Below the pieces are notes generated by a model. The model did no database searches and was not told the DNA's origin. It worked only from the letters and a program-made list of their open reading frames with translations. A stretch of 64,000 nucleotides of DNA from Roseiflexus sp. RS-1 (lineage in GTDB: Bacteria > Chloroflexota > Chloroflexia > Chloroflexales > Roseiflexaceae). Where the stretch lies: the NCBI RefSeq assembly GCF_000016665.1, contig NC_009523.1, forward strand, positions 2,232,001 to 2,296,000, in the 5' to 3' direction. Position numbers and translations under genes: made by a program. Shown here piece by piece: positions 24,543-34,562 of the stretch; position 1 is the first letter of the stretch; the number at the start of each line of letters is the position of its first letter.

Positions 24543-25874
24543 ATGAACTCCAATCTCATCGATGAAGCGCGCAACCGCGCAATGGACGTGCTCTCCCGTT
24601 GTTACACACCGCATGGCTTTCGCGCTTCGGCGCTCGCGGCGGGCTACCCGCAGATCTGGGCGCGCGACAACGGCATCATGATGCTGGGCGTCGTTGCCAG
24701 CGGCGATCCCGCCCTGATCGCGTGCAGTCGCGCAGCGCTCGAAACCCTGGGCGCAGCGCAATCGCGGCGTGGGCTTATCCCGCTCAATATTAACCCCGAC
24801 ACCGGCTATATCAGCACGGAGAACGCCGGTGCAGCCGACTCGAATCTGTGGTTCATTCTGGGGCATTACCTGCACTACTGCGCCACCGGTGACGCTGCTT
24901 TCGTGCAGGCGCACTGGAAGGAGATCGACAGGGCGATGGTATGGCTCGAATACCAGGATATGAACGAGTGCGGGTTGATCGAAATTCCGGAGGCGGGCAA
25001 CTGGATGGACCTGCTGGCGGTGCGTTACAACACGCTGTACGACAATGTGCTGTACTACGCAGCGGCGCTGGCGCATGAACAACTCCGCACCCTGGTGGCG
25101 CCGGAGATGCCGGCGCATCGGTTGACGATTGACGCTGCTGGTATTCACGAACGCATCAATCTGCTGTTCTGGATCGACCGCTGCTGGGTCGCCGAGCATT
25201 TTGCCGCTCATCTCGAACGTCTCAAGGCGATGCGGCTGGAATGGTTCATGCTGTACCACAATATCGGCATGATCTCCAGCCGACCGTTCTATCTGCCATG
25301 GGTCGCCTTCCGCGAATTTGGCGACTGGTGCGACAGTCTCGCCAATCTGCTCGCCATTTTGACCGGCGTGGCGGATGGGCATCGCACGGAACACATTCTG
25401 CGCTTCATGTACCAGGTCGGCATGGCGGAACCCTACCCGACGAAAGCCATTCACCCGCCGATCTATCCGGGCGAAGCGCACTGGCGCGAGTACTACCGCA
25501 GTCGGACGCTCAATCTGCCGCACCAGTACCACAACGGCGGCATCTGGCCCATGATCGGCGGCTTCCACGTGGCGGCGTTGGTGCGCCATCGCTGGCACAA
25601 TCAGGCGGAGCGATTGCTCCGGTCGCTGGCAGAGTGCGTCTATCAGGGATTGCACTGCGACTGGGAGTTCAACGAATGGATGCACGGAGAAAGCGGTCAT
25701 CCGATGGGGTATGCGCAGCAGGGTTGGTCGGCTGCAATGTATCTGTACGCCGACAACACGGTGCGAACCGGGCGGATGCCGCTGTTTGATCAACTGCTGG
25801 CGGTCAAGCCAGCAGCAGCAGTGTCGGCGGAGGTAAACGACGCCTATGTCCGCCCTGGCGGGGGACCGGTCTAA
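24543..25874 (+). CDS. Glycoside hydrolase-like (alpha/alpha)6-barrel protein
   Basis: The sequence has the look of glycogen-debranching/invertase-like (alpha/alpha)6 enzymes: YPQIWARDNGIMMLG near the N-terminus, GLIPLNINPDTGY, NSNLWF-like ADSNLWFILGHYL, IEIPEAGNWMDLL and the C-terminal HNGGIWPMIGGFHV. The RDN and EAGNWMD acidic residues are candidates for catalysis. About 443 aa, without signal peptide, so it acts in the cytoplasm, perhaps on sucrose-like or glycogen-derived sugars. ATG 24543 is preferred (GAGAAG upstream); the frame is open to ATG 24498. It faces the phosphofructokinase cluster tail to tail. Confidence 0.7.
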   Translation: MNSNLIDEARNRAMDVLSRCYTPHGFRASALAAGYPQIWARDNGIMMLGVVASGDPALIACSRAALETLGAAQSRRGLIPLNINPDTGYISTENAGAADSNLWFILGHYLHYCATGDAAFVQAHWKEIDRAMVWLEYQDMNECGLIEIPEAGNWMDLLAVRYNTLYDNVLYYAAALAHEQLRTLVAPEMPAHRLTIDAAGIHERINLLFWIDRCWVAEHFAAHLERLKAMRLEWFMLYHNIGMISSRPFYLPWVAFREFGDWCDSLANLLAILTGVADGHRTEHILRFMYQVGMAEPYPTKAIHPPIYPGEAHWREYYRSRTLNLPHQYHNGGIWPMIGGFHVAALVRHRWHNQAERLLRSLAECVYQGLHCDWEFNEWMHGESGHPMGYAQQGWSAAMYLYADNTVRTGRMPLFDQLLAVKPAAAVSAEVNDAYVRPGGGPV

Positions 25875-25900
25875 AGATGTTCCGGCAGTGAACCGTTGCC

Positions 25901-27019
25901 TCAGTCGCCGAAGACAATCCCCAGATCGCGCGCTGTCAGCATGGTATCCGAGTCGAGCGGAACGGTTTTCATACGCCGGGTCGCTTCTTCGAGCGGCACA
26001 TACCGCACCGTCGGCGGGTCGAGCGCCACCATCACGCCAGACTGCCCCTCTTCGAGCGCGCGCACGGCAGCGGCGCCGAAGCGCAGCGCCAGCAGGCGGT
26101 CGAATGTGGTTGGCGTGCCGCCGCGCAGCAGGTGCCCCAGAACGACAACGCGCGTTTCTTTGCCGGTCAGCGCCTCGATCTCACGCGCCACTCGTTCGCC
26201 GATGCCTCCCAGACGCTCGGCGCGACCGGCTTCTCTAGGGGCAATCAGCGAGACGCTGCCTTCAATCGGACGGGCGCCTTCAGCGACGACGACGATCGAG
26301 TATGGTCGCCCTTCGGCTTCACGGCTTTTGATCTTAGCGGCAACCTTATGGATGTCGTAGGGAATTTCGGGAATAAGGATAACATTCGCCGTTCCGGAAA
26401 CCCCGGCGTTGAGCGCAATCCATCCCGCATAACGCCCCATGACCTCAACTACCATGACTCGCTGGTGCGCTTCGGCGGTTGTGTGCAGGCGATCGATCGC
26501 TTCCGTCGCAAAGGCGACCGCCGTATCGAACCCGAAGGTCGCCACCGTTCCGTCCAGGTCGTTGTCGATCGTTTTGGGGACGCCGATCACGCGCACCCCT
26601 TTACGTGCCAGCGCCGCTGCGATCTCCATCGAGCCGTCGCCGCCGACCGAGATCAGGGCATCGATACCGTAGACTGCGAGACCATTCACAATCTCGTCGG
26701 TGCGGTCGCGCTCGATCACGGCGCCGTCAGGCAGTTTTGTAGGATAGCGCAGGGGATTCCCACGATTCGTTGTTCCGATGATCGTGCCGCCCAGGGGTGT
26801 AATGCCGCGCACCGTTTCGCGGGTCAGCGGGATCACGCCGCCCCGTGGATATTCTTTCGGTGAGAGAATGCCGTTGAAGCCATCGCGGATGCCATAGCAT
26901 TCCCAGCCGCGGTGAAGCGCACTCAGCACAACCGCGCGGATAACGGCGTTGAGCCCCGGAGCATCACCGCCGCCAGTGCAGATGGCAATGCGCAATCGTG
27001 AGGTCGAAGGGATCGTCAT
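25901..27019 (-). CDS. pfkA: 6-phosphofructokinase with GGDGS/PKTIDND signature
   Basis: This 372-aa group A phosphofructokinase phosphorylates fructose 6-phosphate. The phosphate-donor site reads GGDGS (residues 126-130), Gly at the position that is Asp in PPi enzymes, so ATP use is likely; the second site reads PKTIDND (148-154) with Lys, as in PPi-type and mixed enzymes. Substrate motif MGRYAGW is present. It ends the cluster PFK-aldolase-PFK on the minus strand, 210 bases after the aldolase gene. Confidence 0.92.
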   Translation of the reverse strand: MTIPSTSRLRIAICTGGGDAPGLNAVIRAVVLSALHRGWECYGIRDGFNGILSPKEYPRGGVIPLTRETVRGITPLGGTIIGTTNRGNPLRYPTKLPDGAVIERDRTDEIVNGLAVYGIDALISVGGDGSMEIAAALARKGVRVIGVPKTIDNDLDGTVATFGFDTAVAFATEAIDRLHTTAEAHQRVMVVEVMGRYAGWIALNAGVSGTANVILIPEIPYDIHKVAAKIKSREAEGRPYSIVVVAEGARPIEGSVSLIAPREAGRAERLGGIGERVAREIEALTGKETRVVVLGHLLRGGTPTTFDRLLALRFGAAAVRALEEGQSGVMVALDPPTVRYVPLEEATRRMKTVPLDSDTMLTARDLGIVFGD

Positions 27020-27229
27020 AGTGTTGCGTTCCTCTCTTCTCCTGAACCCGTTTGCCCATCAGCATGACCTGAAAAATACGACGCGCCGTCGCACCTGAGA
27101 CGCGACAGCGCGTAGACGGCATCGACCCTGTGCCCCGCCTTCTCTGGCATACATGCCTCGGCGCTTACACCGGTCAAGGGATGAGGCGCGCCCCATCCCC
27201 GGGTACGGACATCGGGTGCAAACGTATGG

Positions 27230-28270
27230 TTAGACCGGCAGATCGACCACCTTGATGGCGTCTTTGCCGCCATACATATCCCACCAGGGTTTCGCGCCTT
27301 TGTCCAGCACTTCATTCAGCGCGGTGATATTCTGCACACCGCGGTCGTTGAGCCATGCCTCGAGCGCGTCATACCCCTCGCGTGCATAGACAGGGATGCC
27401 ATCCTGCCAGGTTGCACGTCCGCACAGAACCCCGGCGAAGCGTGATCCGGCTTCGGCTGCCATTTCGAGCGACTCGCGGAATACCTCATCGGTCACACCG
27501 GCGCTCAGGTAGATGAACGGCTTGGTGGCGGCATCCGACGCTTCGCGGAACAGTTTCAGCGCCTCCTGGCGAGTGTATGCTTCCTGTCCGCCGAAGGCTT
27601 TGGTGCCCGACACGAACTTCATGTTGACCGGCACTTCGACTTTCAGCACATCGACGCCGTATTTCGGCTTGGAGAGTTCTTCCATATAGGCGGCGACATA
27701 CTTTGGCTTGACTTTGGCAAACTCGAAACTCTTCTCATCGCCAATGTTGTCATCGTATGCCAGCGGTTCGAGGAAGAAGGGAACATCAAGCCCCTTGCAC
27801 TCCGCGCCGACGCGCTCGAGGAACGCATGTTTACGCGCCAGAATGTCCGGCTCGTCGAACGGGTTGTAGTAAATCAGGATTTTGATGGCATCTGCACCGG
27901 CCTGGATCAGGCTGTAGACGCTCCAGTTGTCGAGCAGGTCTGGCAGGCGCCCCTTGATCGTAGCATCATACCCGGTCTTCTCATACGACATCAGCACGCC
28001 AGCATTTGGCGCTTTGTGCTGAAGGGCAGGCAACCCGTACTCCGGATCCATCAGGATCGCTGAAGCGTGCTTCGTCAAAACCTTCGTGACCGCTGTTTTG
28101 AACAGGGTCAGATCGTCGCTGGTCGCCGTTCCGCCTTCACCGCGCGCTTTGGCGATCGCCTTCTTGAGCGAGCCGCGCTGGTCCATCGCCGCTGCTGCGA
28201 TGACGCCGCGTTCATTGGCACACTTATTGATGCCATTGAATTTGCCGCGTGTCATTGTGACCGTGGCCAT
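27230..28270 (-). CDS. lacD: Tagatose/fructose 1,6-bisphosphate aldolase, class I LacD type
   Basis: The 346-aa protein matches LacD: MDQRGSLKKAI near the N-terminus, MDPEYGLPAL, IKILIYYNPFDE, and the Schiff-base lysine in VLKVEVPVN (about Lys210). LacD cleaves tagatose 1,6-bisphosphate and often fructose 1,6-bisphosphate as well. ATG 28270 is chosen since AAGGAGG, directly after the upstream PFK stop, lies 6 bases before it. Its position between two phosphofructokinases, with no lac/tagatose genes nearby, suggests that it serves as the glycolytic aldolase. Confidence 0.9.
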   Translation of the reverse strand: MATVTMTRGKFNGINKCANERGVIAAAAMDQRGSLKKAIAKARGEGGTATSDDLTLFKTAVTKVLTKHASAILMDPEYGLPALQHKAPNAGVLMSYEKTGYDATIKGRLPDLLDNWSVYSLIQAGADAIKILIYYNPFDEPDILARKHAFLERVGAECKGLDVPFFLEPLAYDDNIGDEKSFEFAKVKPKYVAAYMEELSKPKYGVDVLKVEVPVNMKFVSGTKAFGGQEAYTRQEALKLFREASDAATKPFIYLSAGVTDEVFRESLEMAAEAGSRFAGVLCGRATWQDGIPVYAREGYDALEAWLNDRGVQNITALNEVLDKGAKPWWDMYGGKDAIKVVDLPV

Positions 28271-28282
28271 TGTCAACCTCCT

Positions 28283-29440
28283 TCAGTACAAGAACATCGG
28301 CTTGCCAAGCGGGTGTTTGACCCGCGGCCGGTAGTTCTCTGCGTCGTATAACTCTTCGACATCAACCCGTTTGACTCCCTGCACGCAGGTATCGACCGGG
28401 ACGGTGGTGTACTGCCCGTTTTGGAGCGCCACCATGCGCCCGCTGTGTCCCTGGAGCAGTTGATCGACCGCCAGGTTACCGTAACAGATGGCGACCATCC
28501 GGTCGAGCGAGTCGGGTGCGCCAGCGCGCATCAGATATGACAGTTGCTGGTAGACGATGTCGATGCCGGTGATCTTCTTGATCGCCTCACCGGTGATCAT
28601 GCCGATGCCGCCGAGTTTCCGGTGCCCATAGGCGTCTTCCTGCCCATATTCGACCACCTGCCCGCCGATCATCGACGCGCCTTCCGAGATGACGCAGATC
28701 GAATAATTGCTGGGGTTGCGTCGGCGGTCTTCCACCAGGAAGCGCGCCAGTTTCTCAACGTCGAACGGCACTTCGGAGATGACAGCACGATCAACGTCCG
28801 CCAGGTATGCCGAGATCAGCGCCGTTTCCCCCGAATTGCGCCCGAACAGTTCAATCACGGCAATCCGCTCGTGCGAACCGGTCGGCGTGCGCAGGGCGTT
28901 GAGAAAGTCAACACTGCGGGTGACCGCGGTTGAGAACCCGATGCAGTAGTCAGTGCCGAACACGTCGTTGTCCATCGTTTTAGGGATAGCGATGACCCGC
29001 ACTCCCTCGCGGTGCATGCGAACTGCGTAGGAGAGCGTGTCGTCGCCGCCGATTGGAACAAGCGTGTCGATGCCGAGATGCTCCAGCACACGCAACACAT
29101 GCGGCGTGCAGTCAGCGGTTTTCTTTTCGCCGGTGAGTTCGAACTTGCCCTTGAGAAATTCGGGCATCTCCTTCTCGCGCACCCGCTGCGGGTTCGTGCG
29201 TGATGTGTGCAGGTGCGTTCCACCGTACCGGTCAATCGTGCGCACATCCGCCTTGGTGAGCGGTTGTACCCATTCCGACGCGCTCTCCGGGTCGTCCGGG
29301 TTGTAGTACAGCAAACCGGCCCACCCGCGCCGAATGCCGATGACCTCGATCCCGGCGTCGTTTGCGCGATTTACTACCGCCTTGATGCATGGATTCAAGC
29401 CGGGAACATCACCGCCGCCGGTCAGAATACCAATGCGCAT
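28283..29440 (-). CDS. Pyrophosphate-type phosphofructokinase
   Basis: The 385-aa enzyme has GGDDT (residues 131-135) and PKTMDND (153-159): Asp and Lys at the two diagnostic sites indicate PPi rather than ATP as phosphoryl donor, making the step reversible. The substrate motif reads LFGRNSGE. A good ribosome-binding site (GAGGAGAAAGGCT-ATG) supports the start. First gene of the cluster and 13 bases upstream of lacD. Confidence 0.9.
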   Translation of the reverse strand: MRIGILTGGGDVPGLNPCIKAVVNRANDAGIEVIGIRRGWAGLLYYNPDDPESASEWVQPLTKADVRTIDRYGGTHLHTSRTNPQRVREKEMPEFLKGKFELTGEKKTADCTPHVLRVLEHLGIDTLVPIGGDDTLSYAVRMHREGVRVIAIPKTMDNDVFGTDYCIGFSTAVTRSVDFLNALRTPTGSHERIAVIELFGRNSGETALISAYLADVDRAVISEVPFDVEKLARFLVEDRRRNPSNYSICVISEGASMIGGQVVEYGQEDAYGHRKLGGIGMITGEAIKKITGIDIVYQQLSYLMRAGAPDSLDRMVAICYGNLAVDQLLQGHSGRMVALQNGQYTTVPVDTCVQGVKRVDVEELYDAENYRPRVKHPLGKPMFLY

Positions 29441-29727
29441 AGCCTTTCTCCTCGCTAAACCAAGCAGTGCCTTTCACATCCAGTTATGGACGGTGTGTGA
29501 TTCACAGCGCTTGCCAGATTACGCACATCCGCGCGGAGATCAACAGGAATCAACCCAAAGTCTTAAGTAAGTTCGGCGCATGCCGCGATGATGCGGAGCA
29601 ATGTCACAGTCGCGCGATCTGGCTGATAACGTGTTGTGTGTGCAGTGCGATCCTGCCACTATTGTATCCATGGCTTAACCATCTGCGGTTATCAGGTTCC
29701 AAACAGCGCGTAAATATATCACAACCT

Positions 29728-29757
29728 TTGCCGGTTGGCGGATGCCGTTGATATAAT
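29728..29757 (+). promoter_or_regulatory. Promoter of the DUF4129-DUF58 cluster
   Basis: TTGCCG (29728-29733), 18-base spacer, TATAAT (29752-29757), a perfect -10. The first gene starts at 29786. Confidence 0.7.
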
Positions 29758-29785
29758 AGCACAGGAGTCGTCGCGCAGGATTGCT

Positions 29786-30766
29786 ATGCACCGACTATTA
29801 TACATCTGTCAGACGGTCTTGCATGTTCTGCTCTTGATCGTGATTGGCCTGTGGTTGGACGTTTCCCTGGTTTCCGCCACGGTTCAGTCTGATCCCCCTG
29901 ACCTGTCAGTGTACGAGTCCTGGTTGCGCGAGGCATTTGCTGCCGCTCAGCGCGGCGACCGCATCGGTCTCGAAGAGGTCGCCGGTCGTCTGACGGCAGT
30001 GACGGCGGTTCGTTTCCCTGATGGGACGGTTGTGCCGGTGGACAACGCCTGGTTGCGCGCGGCGCTCGCGTTGCCTGCTCCCGATCTCGCAGGGATCGGC
30101 GCGCACCTCGGTGCGCTGATCGATGCGCTGGCGCAACCGCCGTCATCGGCGCCGGCAGATGCGCTGGATCGATTGGAACGTATCCTCGATGCGCCACCGT
30201 TCAATCGTCCGACGTTCGAGCCGCCGCAATGGTTGATCGATGCGCTTGACTGGCTGGCACAGGTGATCGAAACGATCACCCGTCCGGTTGGAACCGTAGC
30301 GCCGCTGGCAACGAATGTGGTCGCCTGGATCATCATACTGGTCGGCGTTGCGCTGCTGCTGGCGGTGATCATCTATCTGGCAATCAATGTGCGACGCGGC
30401 ATTGTACGCGATGCACGGATCGCAACGGAAGGTGACGACCATGTGCCGACCGCGTCCGAAGCGTTCGATCAAGCCAGCGTCCTGGCGCACAATGGCGATT
30501 ATCGCGCCGCCGTGCGCAGCCTCTATCTCTCGGCGCTCCTCTGGCTCGATGAACAGAACCTGCTGCGTTATGATCGCGCGCTGACGAACCGTGAACATCT
30601 GGAACGGGCGCAGCGTCATCCTGACCTGTTGCGGCGCCTGAAGCCGGTGATCGAAACGTTCGATCAGGTCTGGTACGGTCATGCCCCGGTTGACGCTGCC
30701 CTATTCGCTGCGTACCGTCAACAGATCGAGACGTTGCGGCGCGAGATGGGAGCGAAGCGCATATGA
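29786..30766 (+). CDS. DUF4129-domain membrane protein
   Basis: 326 aa: an N-terminal signal or membrane segment (TVLHVLLLIVIGLWLDVSL), an exported region, a second helix (VVAWIIILVGVALLLAVIIYL, about residues 176-196) and a cytoplasmic DUF4129 domain (AFDQASVLAHNGDYRAAVRSLYLSALLWLDEQ, then a WYG-like VWYGHAPV). ATG 29786 has AGGA upstream and sits properly behind the promoter. DUF4129 genes usually neighbour MoxR and DUF58 genes, as here. Overlaps the next gene by ATGA. Confidence 0.8.
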   Translation: MHRLLYICQTVLHVLLLIVIGLWLDVSLVSATVQSDPPDLSVYESWLREAFAAAQRGDRIGLEEVAGRLTAVTAVRFPDGTVVPVDNAWLRAALALPAPDLAGIGAHLGALIDALAQPPSSAPADALDRLERILDAPPFNRPTFEPPQWLIDALDWLAQVIETITRPVGTVAPLATNVVAWIIILVGVALLLAVIIYLAINVRRGIVRDARIATEGDDHVPTASEAFDQASVLAHNGDYRAAVRSLYLSALLWLDEQNLLRYDRALTNREHLERAQRHPDLLRRLKPVIETFDQVWYGHAPVDAALFAAYRQQIETLRREMGAKRI

Positions 30767-31926
30767 GGCAATTGCGCGATCTGCTGCTGATAGCCACTCT
30801 TTTTGGGGTCTTGATCGCCTTTGTGGTTGTCAGTCCGGGTCGCGCTCCATCGCTGGCGCCGGATACTCCGACGACCTACTCGAGCGCGCCGACGGGAGCG
30901 CTGGCGCTGTACGAATGGACGCGCGCTATGGGGTACGATGCGCGTCGCCTCGAATATCGCCCTTTCGAGTTGACCGATGATGATGCTGTGCTGGTGATGC
31001 TCAATCCCAGCGCTGCGATCAGCAAGGATCATGCCCGCCACATTCGGACCTGGGTCGAGCGCGGGGGGACGCTGATCTTCGCAGAAGACACGCCGCATCT
31101 ATTCAGCATATCCGATGCGTTGTTTGATGAATTGCAGATGCGAATGACCGTCATCACCGGCACCCAGGAGATCGAGCGTGTGCCAGCGCTGCAACCGGTC
31201 TTCGATCAACCGCCGGTGCGTGAGTTGAATGTCCGTCCACGGCGCGCGCTCGCGCCGCAGCGCAACGATTATGCACCACTGTTTGGCGCAGCGGATCAGA
31301 TCTTGATCGCGGGCGTCCGAATCGGTCAGGGGTATGTGTATATCAGTGCAACCACGCACCCATTTACGAATAGGGGGTTGCGCGATCGGCAGCACGCCGC
31401 GCTGGTGCTGAATATGCTGCGGCGCGCGCCGCCCGGCGGTCGCGTTCTGTTCGATGAGTACCATCACGGACTGGTCGCGCCGCCAGCGCCGACTGATGGG
31501 TTGCTGCGCACGCCATGGGGATGGGCAGGGATCTATGCCGTGACCGTGACGGCGCTGTTTTTGTTGCTGGGCGGGCGACGCTTCGGGCGAGCTGTGCCGC
31601 TGAGGGAAGAGGTCGAACGTCGCAGCAGTGCGGAGTATGTCGAGAGCATCGCCGATCTGTATCAGCGCGGCGGCAAACGCGCGTATATGCTGCGTCACTT
31701 TTACGCCAGTTTCAAACGTCGCCTGGCGCAACCATACGGCATCAACCCGCAGGCGGATGATCGCGAGTTTGTGTATCAACTGGCGCGGCTGCGCCCAATC
31801 GATGAAGCGGCGTTGCTGGCGTTGCTGGCGCAACTGCGGGCGACTCCCGCTTCGGATGCTGAGTTGCTGCGCGTGGTTGCCGCTGCCGATGCGTTCATCC
31901 AGGCGCAGACCCACGAGCGGGGATAA
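30763..31926 (+). CDS. DUF4350-domain membrane protein
   Basis: 387 aa with an N-terminal membrane helix (LLIATLFGVLIAFVVV), the DUF4350 region (YSSAPTGALALYEWTRAMGYDARRLE...WVERGGTLIFAEDT), a second helix (GIYAVTVTALFLLLGG) and a basic cytoplasmic tail. Starts inside the stop of the preceding gene (ATGA), so it is translationally coupled. Role unknown; the cluster is thought to assist MoxR-dependent assembly or stress functions in other bacteria. Confidence 0.8.
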   Translation: MRQLRDLLLIATLFGVLIAFVVVSPGRAPSLAPDTPTTYSSAPTGALALYEWTRAMGYDARRLEYRPFELTDDDAVLVMLNPSAAISKDHARHIRTWVERGGTLIFAEDTPHLFSISDALFDELQMRMTVITGTQEIERVPALQPVFDQPPVRELNVRPRRALAPQRNDYAPLFGAADQILIAGVRIGQGYVYISATTHPFTNRGLRDRQHAALVLNMLRRAPPGGRVLFDEYHHGLVAPPAPTDGLLRTPWGWAGIYAVTVTALFLLLGGRRFGRAVPLREEVERRSSAEYVESIADLYQRGGKRAYMLRHFYASFKRRLAQPYGINPQADDREFVYQLARLRPIDEAALLALLAQLRATPASDAELLRVVAAADAFIQAQTHERG

Positions 31927-31947
31927 AGCCAACAAGGGGAGGAGTGT

Positions 31948-32922
31948 GTGAAACCGAACATCGCCGGGCGCCTGCACGCCACCCTCGATCTGCTTGATGA
32001 AGGGTTTGCTCTCTACCGTCGCTCGTTCACCAGTTTTGTCCTGGTGGGACTCGCATGGTTGACCCCGATTGCAATTGCGACAGGTCTGCTGATAGCAAAT
32101 GCGGAACGACTCGGTCCTGGCTGGTTCATCGTCATCTTTCTGGCGGGTCTGATCCTGATGCTGCCGCTGCTGATCTATCTGATCGGCGGATTGTCACGCG
32201 CGGCGAATGCGGCAATCGAGGGGCGTCCTATCGATCTGCACGAAGCGCTGGCGCTCCATCCTGGCGTGGTTGCGAAGGCTGGATGTTTTACCGTTACCTA
32301 CGGTATTCTGATGCAGTTCGTGTCATCTTTACTGGGCATTGTGTGCATCTGTCCGCTCTATGTTATGGGAGGGATCGCTTCGGTAGCGCTGGTTGCAGCA
32401 CCGGATAGCAGTGGCGTGGTGCAGGCAGTTTTGCTGATAGTCATCGGCTTGCTGTTCACGGGTATGTATCTGCTCGGGTTTATCATTGGCGGCATAGGGT
32501 ACAGCAGTCTGTTGTATGCGCTGCAACCATGGTTGATCGAGCGGTTGCGTTTTGGTGAGGCGATGGAGCGTAGTGTCGATCTGATCCGGTTTCGCCTGCG
32601 CAGGAATCTGCTTGCCTGGGGGCTGAGCGCGCTGCTGGTGTTTGCCGTGGGCATCCCGGTGAGTCTGGCAGTTGGTGTGTTGATTCCGCTGCCGGCGCTG
32701 CTCCTGCTCGGCGAGGAGTCGTTGTTTGCCCAGGGGATTGCTGGAACTGCGTGGTTGCTTGGTCTGGCGTTGGTGCTGCCACCCTGGCTCATCTCGATGA
32801 CGTTGCTGTACCGGCGGAATCTGGCGGCGCGCAGCGGCGCAGACCTGGCGCGGCGGATTGAGGCGTGGCGGGAGAAGCAGGAACTGAGAGCCGAGAGCCG
32901 AGAGCTGAGAGCCGATGGCTGA
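31948..32922 (+). CDS. Six-helix membrane protein of the MoxR cluster
   Basis: 324 aa with about six hydrophobic segments and the start LDEGFALYRRSFTSFVLVGL, a layout seen in membrane proteins of this cluster type. GTG 31948 is preceded by GGGGAGGAGTGT, a strong ribosome-binding site. The last ~12 codons (ELRAESRELRADG) are translated from a heptameric DNA repeat that continues past the stop, so the C-terminus is repeat-derived. Confidence 0.75.
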   Translation: MKPNIAGRLHATLDLLDEGFALYRRSFTSFVLVGLAWLTPIAIATGLLIANAERLGPGWFIVIFLAGLILMLPLLIYLIGGLSRAANAAIEGRPIDLHEALALHPGVVAKAGCFTVTYGILMQFVSSLLGIVCICPLYVMGGIASVALVAAPDSSGVVQAVLLIVIGLLFTGMYLLGFIIGGIGYSSLLYALQPWLIERLRFGEAMERSVDLIRFRLRRNLLAWGLSALLVFAVGIPVSLAVGVLIPLPALLLLGEESLFAQGIAGTAWLLGLALVLPPWLISMTLLYRRNLAARSGADLARRIEAWREKQELRAESRELRADG

Positions 32923-32970
32923 TGGCCGATAGCCGATAGCCGATAGCTGAGAACCGGGAACCGGGAACTG
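32880..32970. repeat. Heptameric repeat across a gene end
   Basis: Units such as GAGAGCC, GATAGCC and GAACCGG recur every 7 bases from inside the membrane-protein gene to just before the MoxR gene start at 32983. Confidence 0.85.
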
Positions 32971-32982
32971 AAATGGAATGCT

Positions 32983-33930
32983 ATGCTGACCCATGATATT
33001 GCACAGACTATGCGCTCCGAGGCGTCGAAAGCGGTCGTCGGGCAGGAAGAGGCATTCACGCAGATCCTGATCGCGCTGTTCAGCGGCGGTCACGTACTGC
33101 TCGAAGGCGTGCCGGGCACGGCAAAGACGCTGATGGCGAAGACGCTGGCGGCGCTGACCGGCGTGGAGTTCAAGCGCGTGCAATTTACACCCGACCTGAT
33201 GCCTTCTGATGTGATCGGCACGCAGGTTTTCGAGATGGGAACCGGGCAGTTCCGCCTTCGCAAAGGTCCGGTGTTCACCAACATTCTGCTGGGTGATGAA
33301 ATCAATCGTGCCCCGGCGAAGACGCAGAGCGCGCTGCTCGAAGCGATGGAAGAGCGCCAGGTGACCATTGAAGGCGAGCGGTTGCCGTTGCCGGAGCCGT
33401 TCTTCGTTATGGCGACGCAGAACCCGGTTGAATACGAAGGAACCTATCCGCTGCCAGAAGCGCAACTCGACCGTTTCCTCTTCAAGGTGATCGTCGATTA
33501 CGCGCCGCAAGAGGTCGAGATCGAAGTGCTGCGTCGCTATCATGCTGGCTTCGATGCCCACCGATTGGAGACGGTCGGGTTGCGTCCGGTGATGAACCCT
33601 GGGATCCTGGCGCAGTGTCGCGCTGAGATCCGTCAGGTGCAGGTGGACGATGGCATTCTGAAATATGTCACCGACATTGCTCAGGCGAGTCGCAAAAGTC
33701 TCGATCTGATCCTGGGCGGCAGTCCACGCGCGTCGATCAGCCTGTTGCTTGCCGCCAAAACCTGGGCGGCGATGCAGAATCGCGCATATGTCACACCCGA
33801 TGATGTCAAATTTCTGGCGCGACCGGTGTACCGTCACCGGATCATTCTCAAGCCGGAAGCCGAGATCGAGGGGTTGACGCCAGATACGGCAATGGCGCGC
33901 ATTCTGGCGCGGGTGGAGGTGCCGAGGTGA
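32983..33930 (+). CDS. MoxR-family AAA+ ATPase
   Basis: 315 aa. Walker [15 protein letters not shown] (about residues 41-54), Walker [22 protein letters not shown], sensor-1 [11 protein letters not shown] and a C-terminal lid ([18 protein letters not shown]). MoxR ATPases act as chaperones for cofactor insertion or protein-complex maturation, usually with VWA or DUF58 partners; the DUF58 gene is 632 bases downstream, beyond a repeat block. The stop lies at the edge of another heptamer repeat. Confidence 0.93.
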   Translation: MLTHDIAQTMRSEASKAVVGQEEAFTQILIALFSGGHVLLEGVPGTAKTLMAKTLAALTGVEFKRVQFTPDLMPSDVIGTQVFEMGTGQFRLRKGPVFTNILLGDEINRAPAKTQSALLEAMEERQVTIEGERLPLPEPFFVMATQNPVEYEGTYPLPEAQLDRFLFKVIVDYAPQEVEIEVLRRYHAGFDAHRLETVGLRPVMNPGILAQCRAEIRQVQVDDGILKYVTDIAQASRKSLDLILGGSPRASISLLLAAKTWAAMQNRAYVTPDDVKFLARPVYRHRIILKPEAEIEGLTPDTAMARILARVEVPR

Positions 33931-33968
33931 GAACCGAGAACCGAGAACTGAGAACTGAGGATCGGGAA
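33928..33968. repeat. Short heptameric repeat at MoxR gene end
   Basis: GTGAGAACCGAGAACCGAGAACTGAGAACTGAG pattern with 7-base units GAACCGA/GAACTGA, beginning at the stop codon of the MoxR gene. Confidence 0.8.
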
Positions 33969-34036
33969 ATGATGCTGCTTGTGAGCGACTGAGCATGTTC
34001 TTGCGTTGCCTGACCTCGGTTGCTGCTCGTAGACCG

Positions 34037-34420
34037 ACATTATGGTCTTCGACTAAATACAGCAGTTCTCGAATACATTGACCTTCGTGCGGGTCTGCCG
34101 TGTCGCACGAGGCGCCCGTTTTTGGCAGATCGTAGACCGAAATTCATTGCGGTCGCCGCGTGGGGCGCGCCAGAAGGTAGACCGAAATTCATCGCGGTCG
34201 CCGCGTGGGGCGCGCCAGAATGTAGACCGAAATTATGGAGATTGAGAAATACATCCGGTATGCGCCCTTGCCGTGGGGCTGAAGCCCTCGGCTATGGAAT
34301 GCAAAGCCCGCCTGCGCGGGCTGTAGCGGATTATTTACTCAACGACCATCATTTCGGTCGCCGCGTGGGGCGCGCCAGAAGGTAGACCGAAATTCATCGC
34401 GGCCGCCGCGTTGGGAGCGT
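34037..34420. repeat. 45-bp tandem repeat block with dispersed-repeat flank
   Basis: A 45-bp unit (GTAGACCGAAATTCATCGCGG...TGGGGCGCGCCAGAA) starts at 34132, 34177 and 34222, and another copy spans about 34351-34400 after a ~110-base insert. The upstream part (34060-34125) matches 17068-17130 in reverse complement. The 632-base gap between MoxR and DUF58 genes is filled mainly by this block. Confidence 0.9.
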
Positions 34421-34562
34421 GATGTTGATTGTGGTCGTCCGAGGAGGTTTTAACCGCTGTAAGATCTGCTGCGATGCACTGCTCTGGCGCCGTTCTGCTC
34501 GTCAGGTATAACCTTGTCACCACTCGTGATGCGTCAACCTGTTGAATTGAAATCTACAACAC

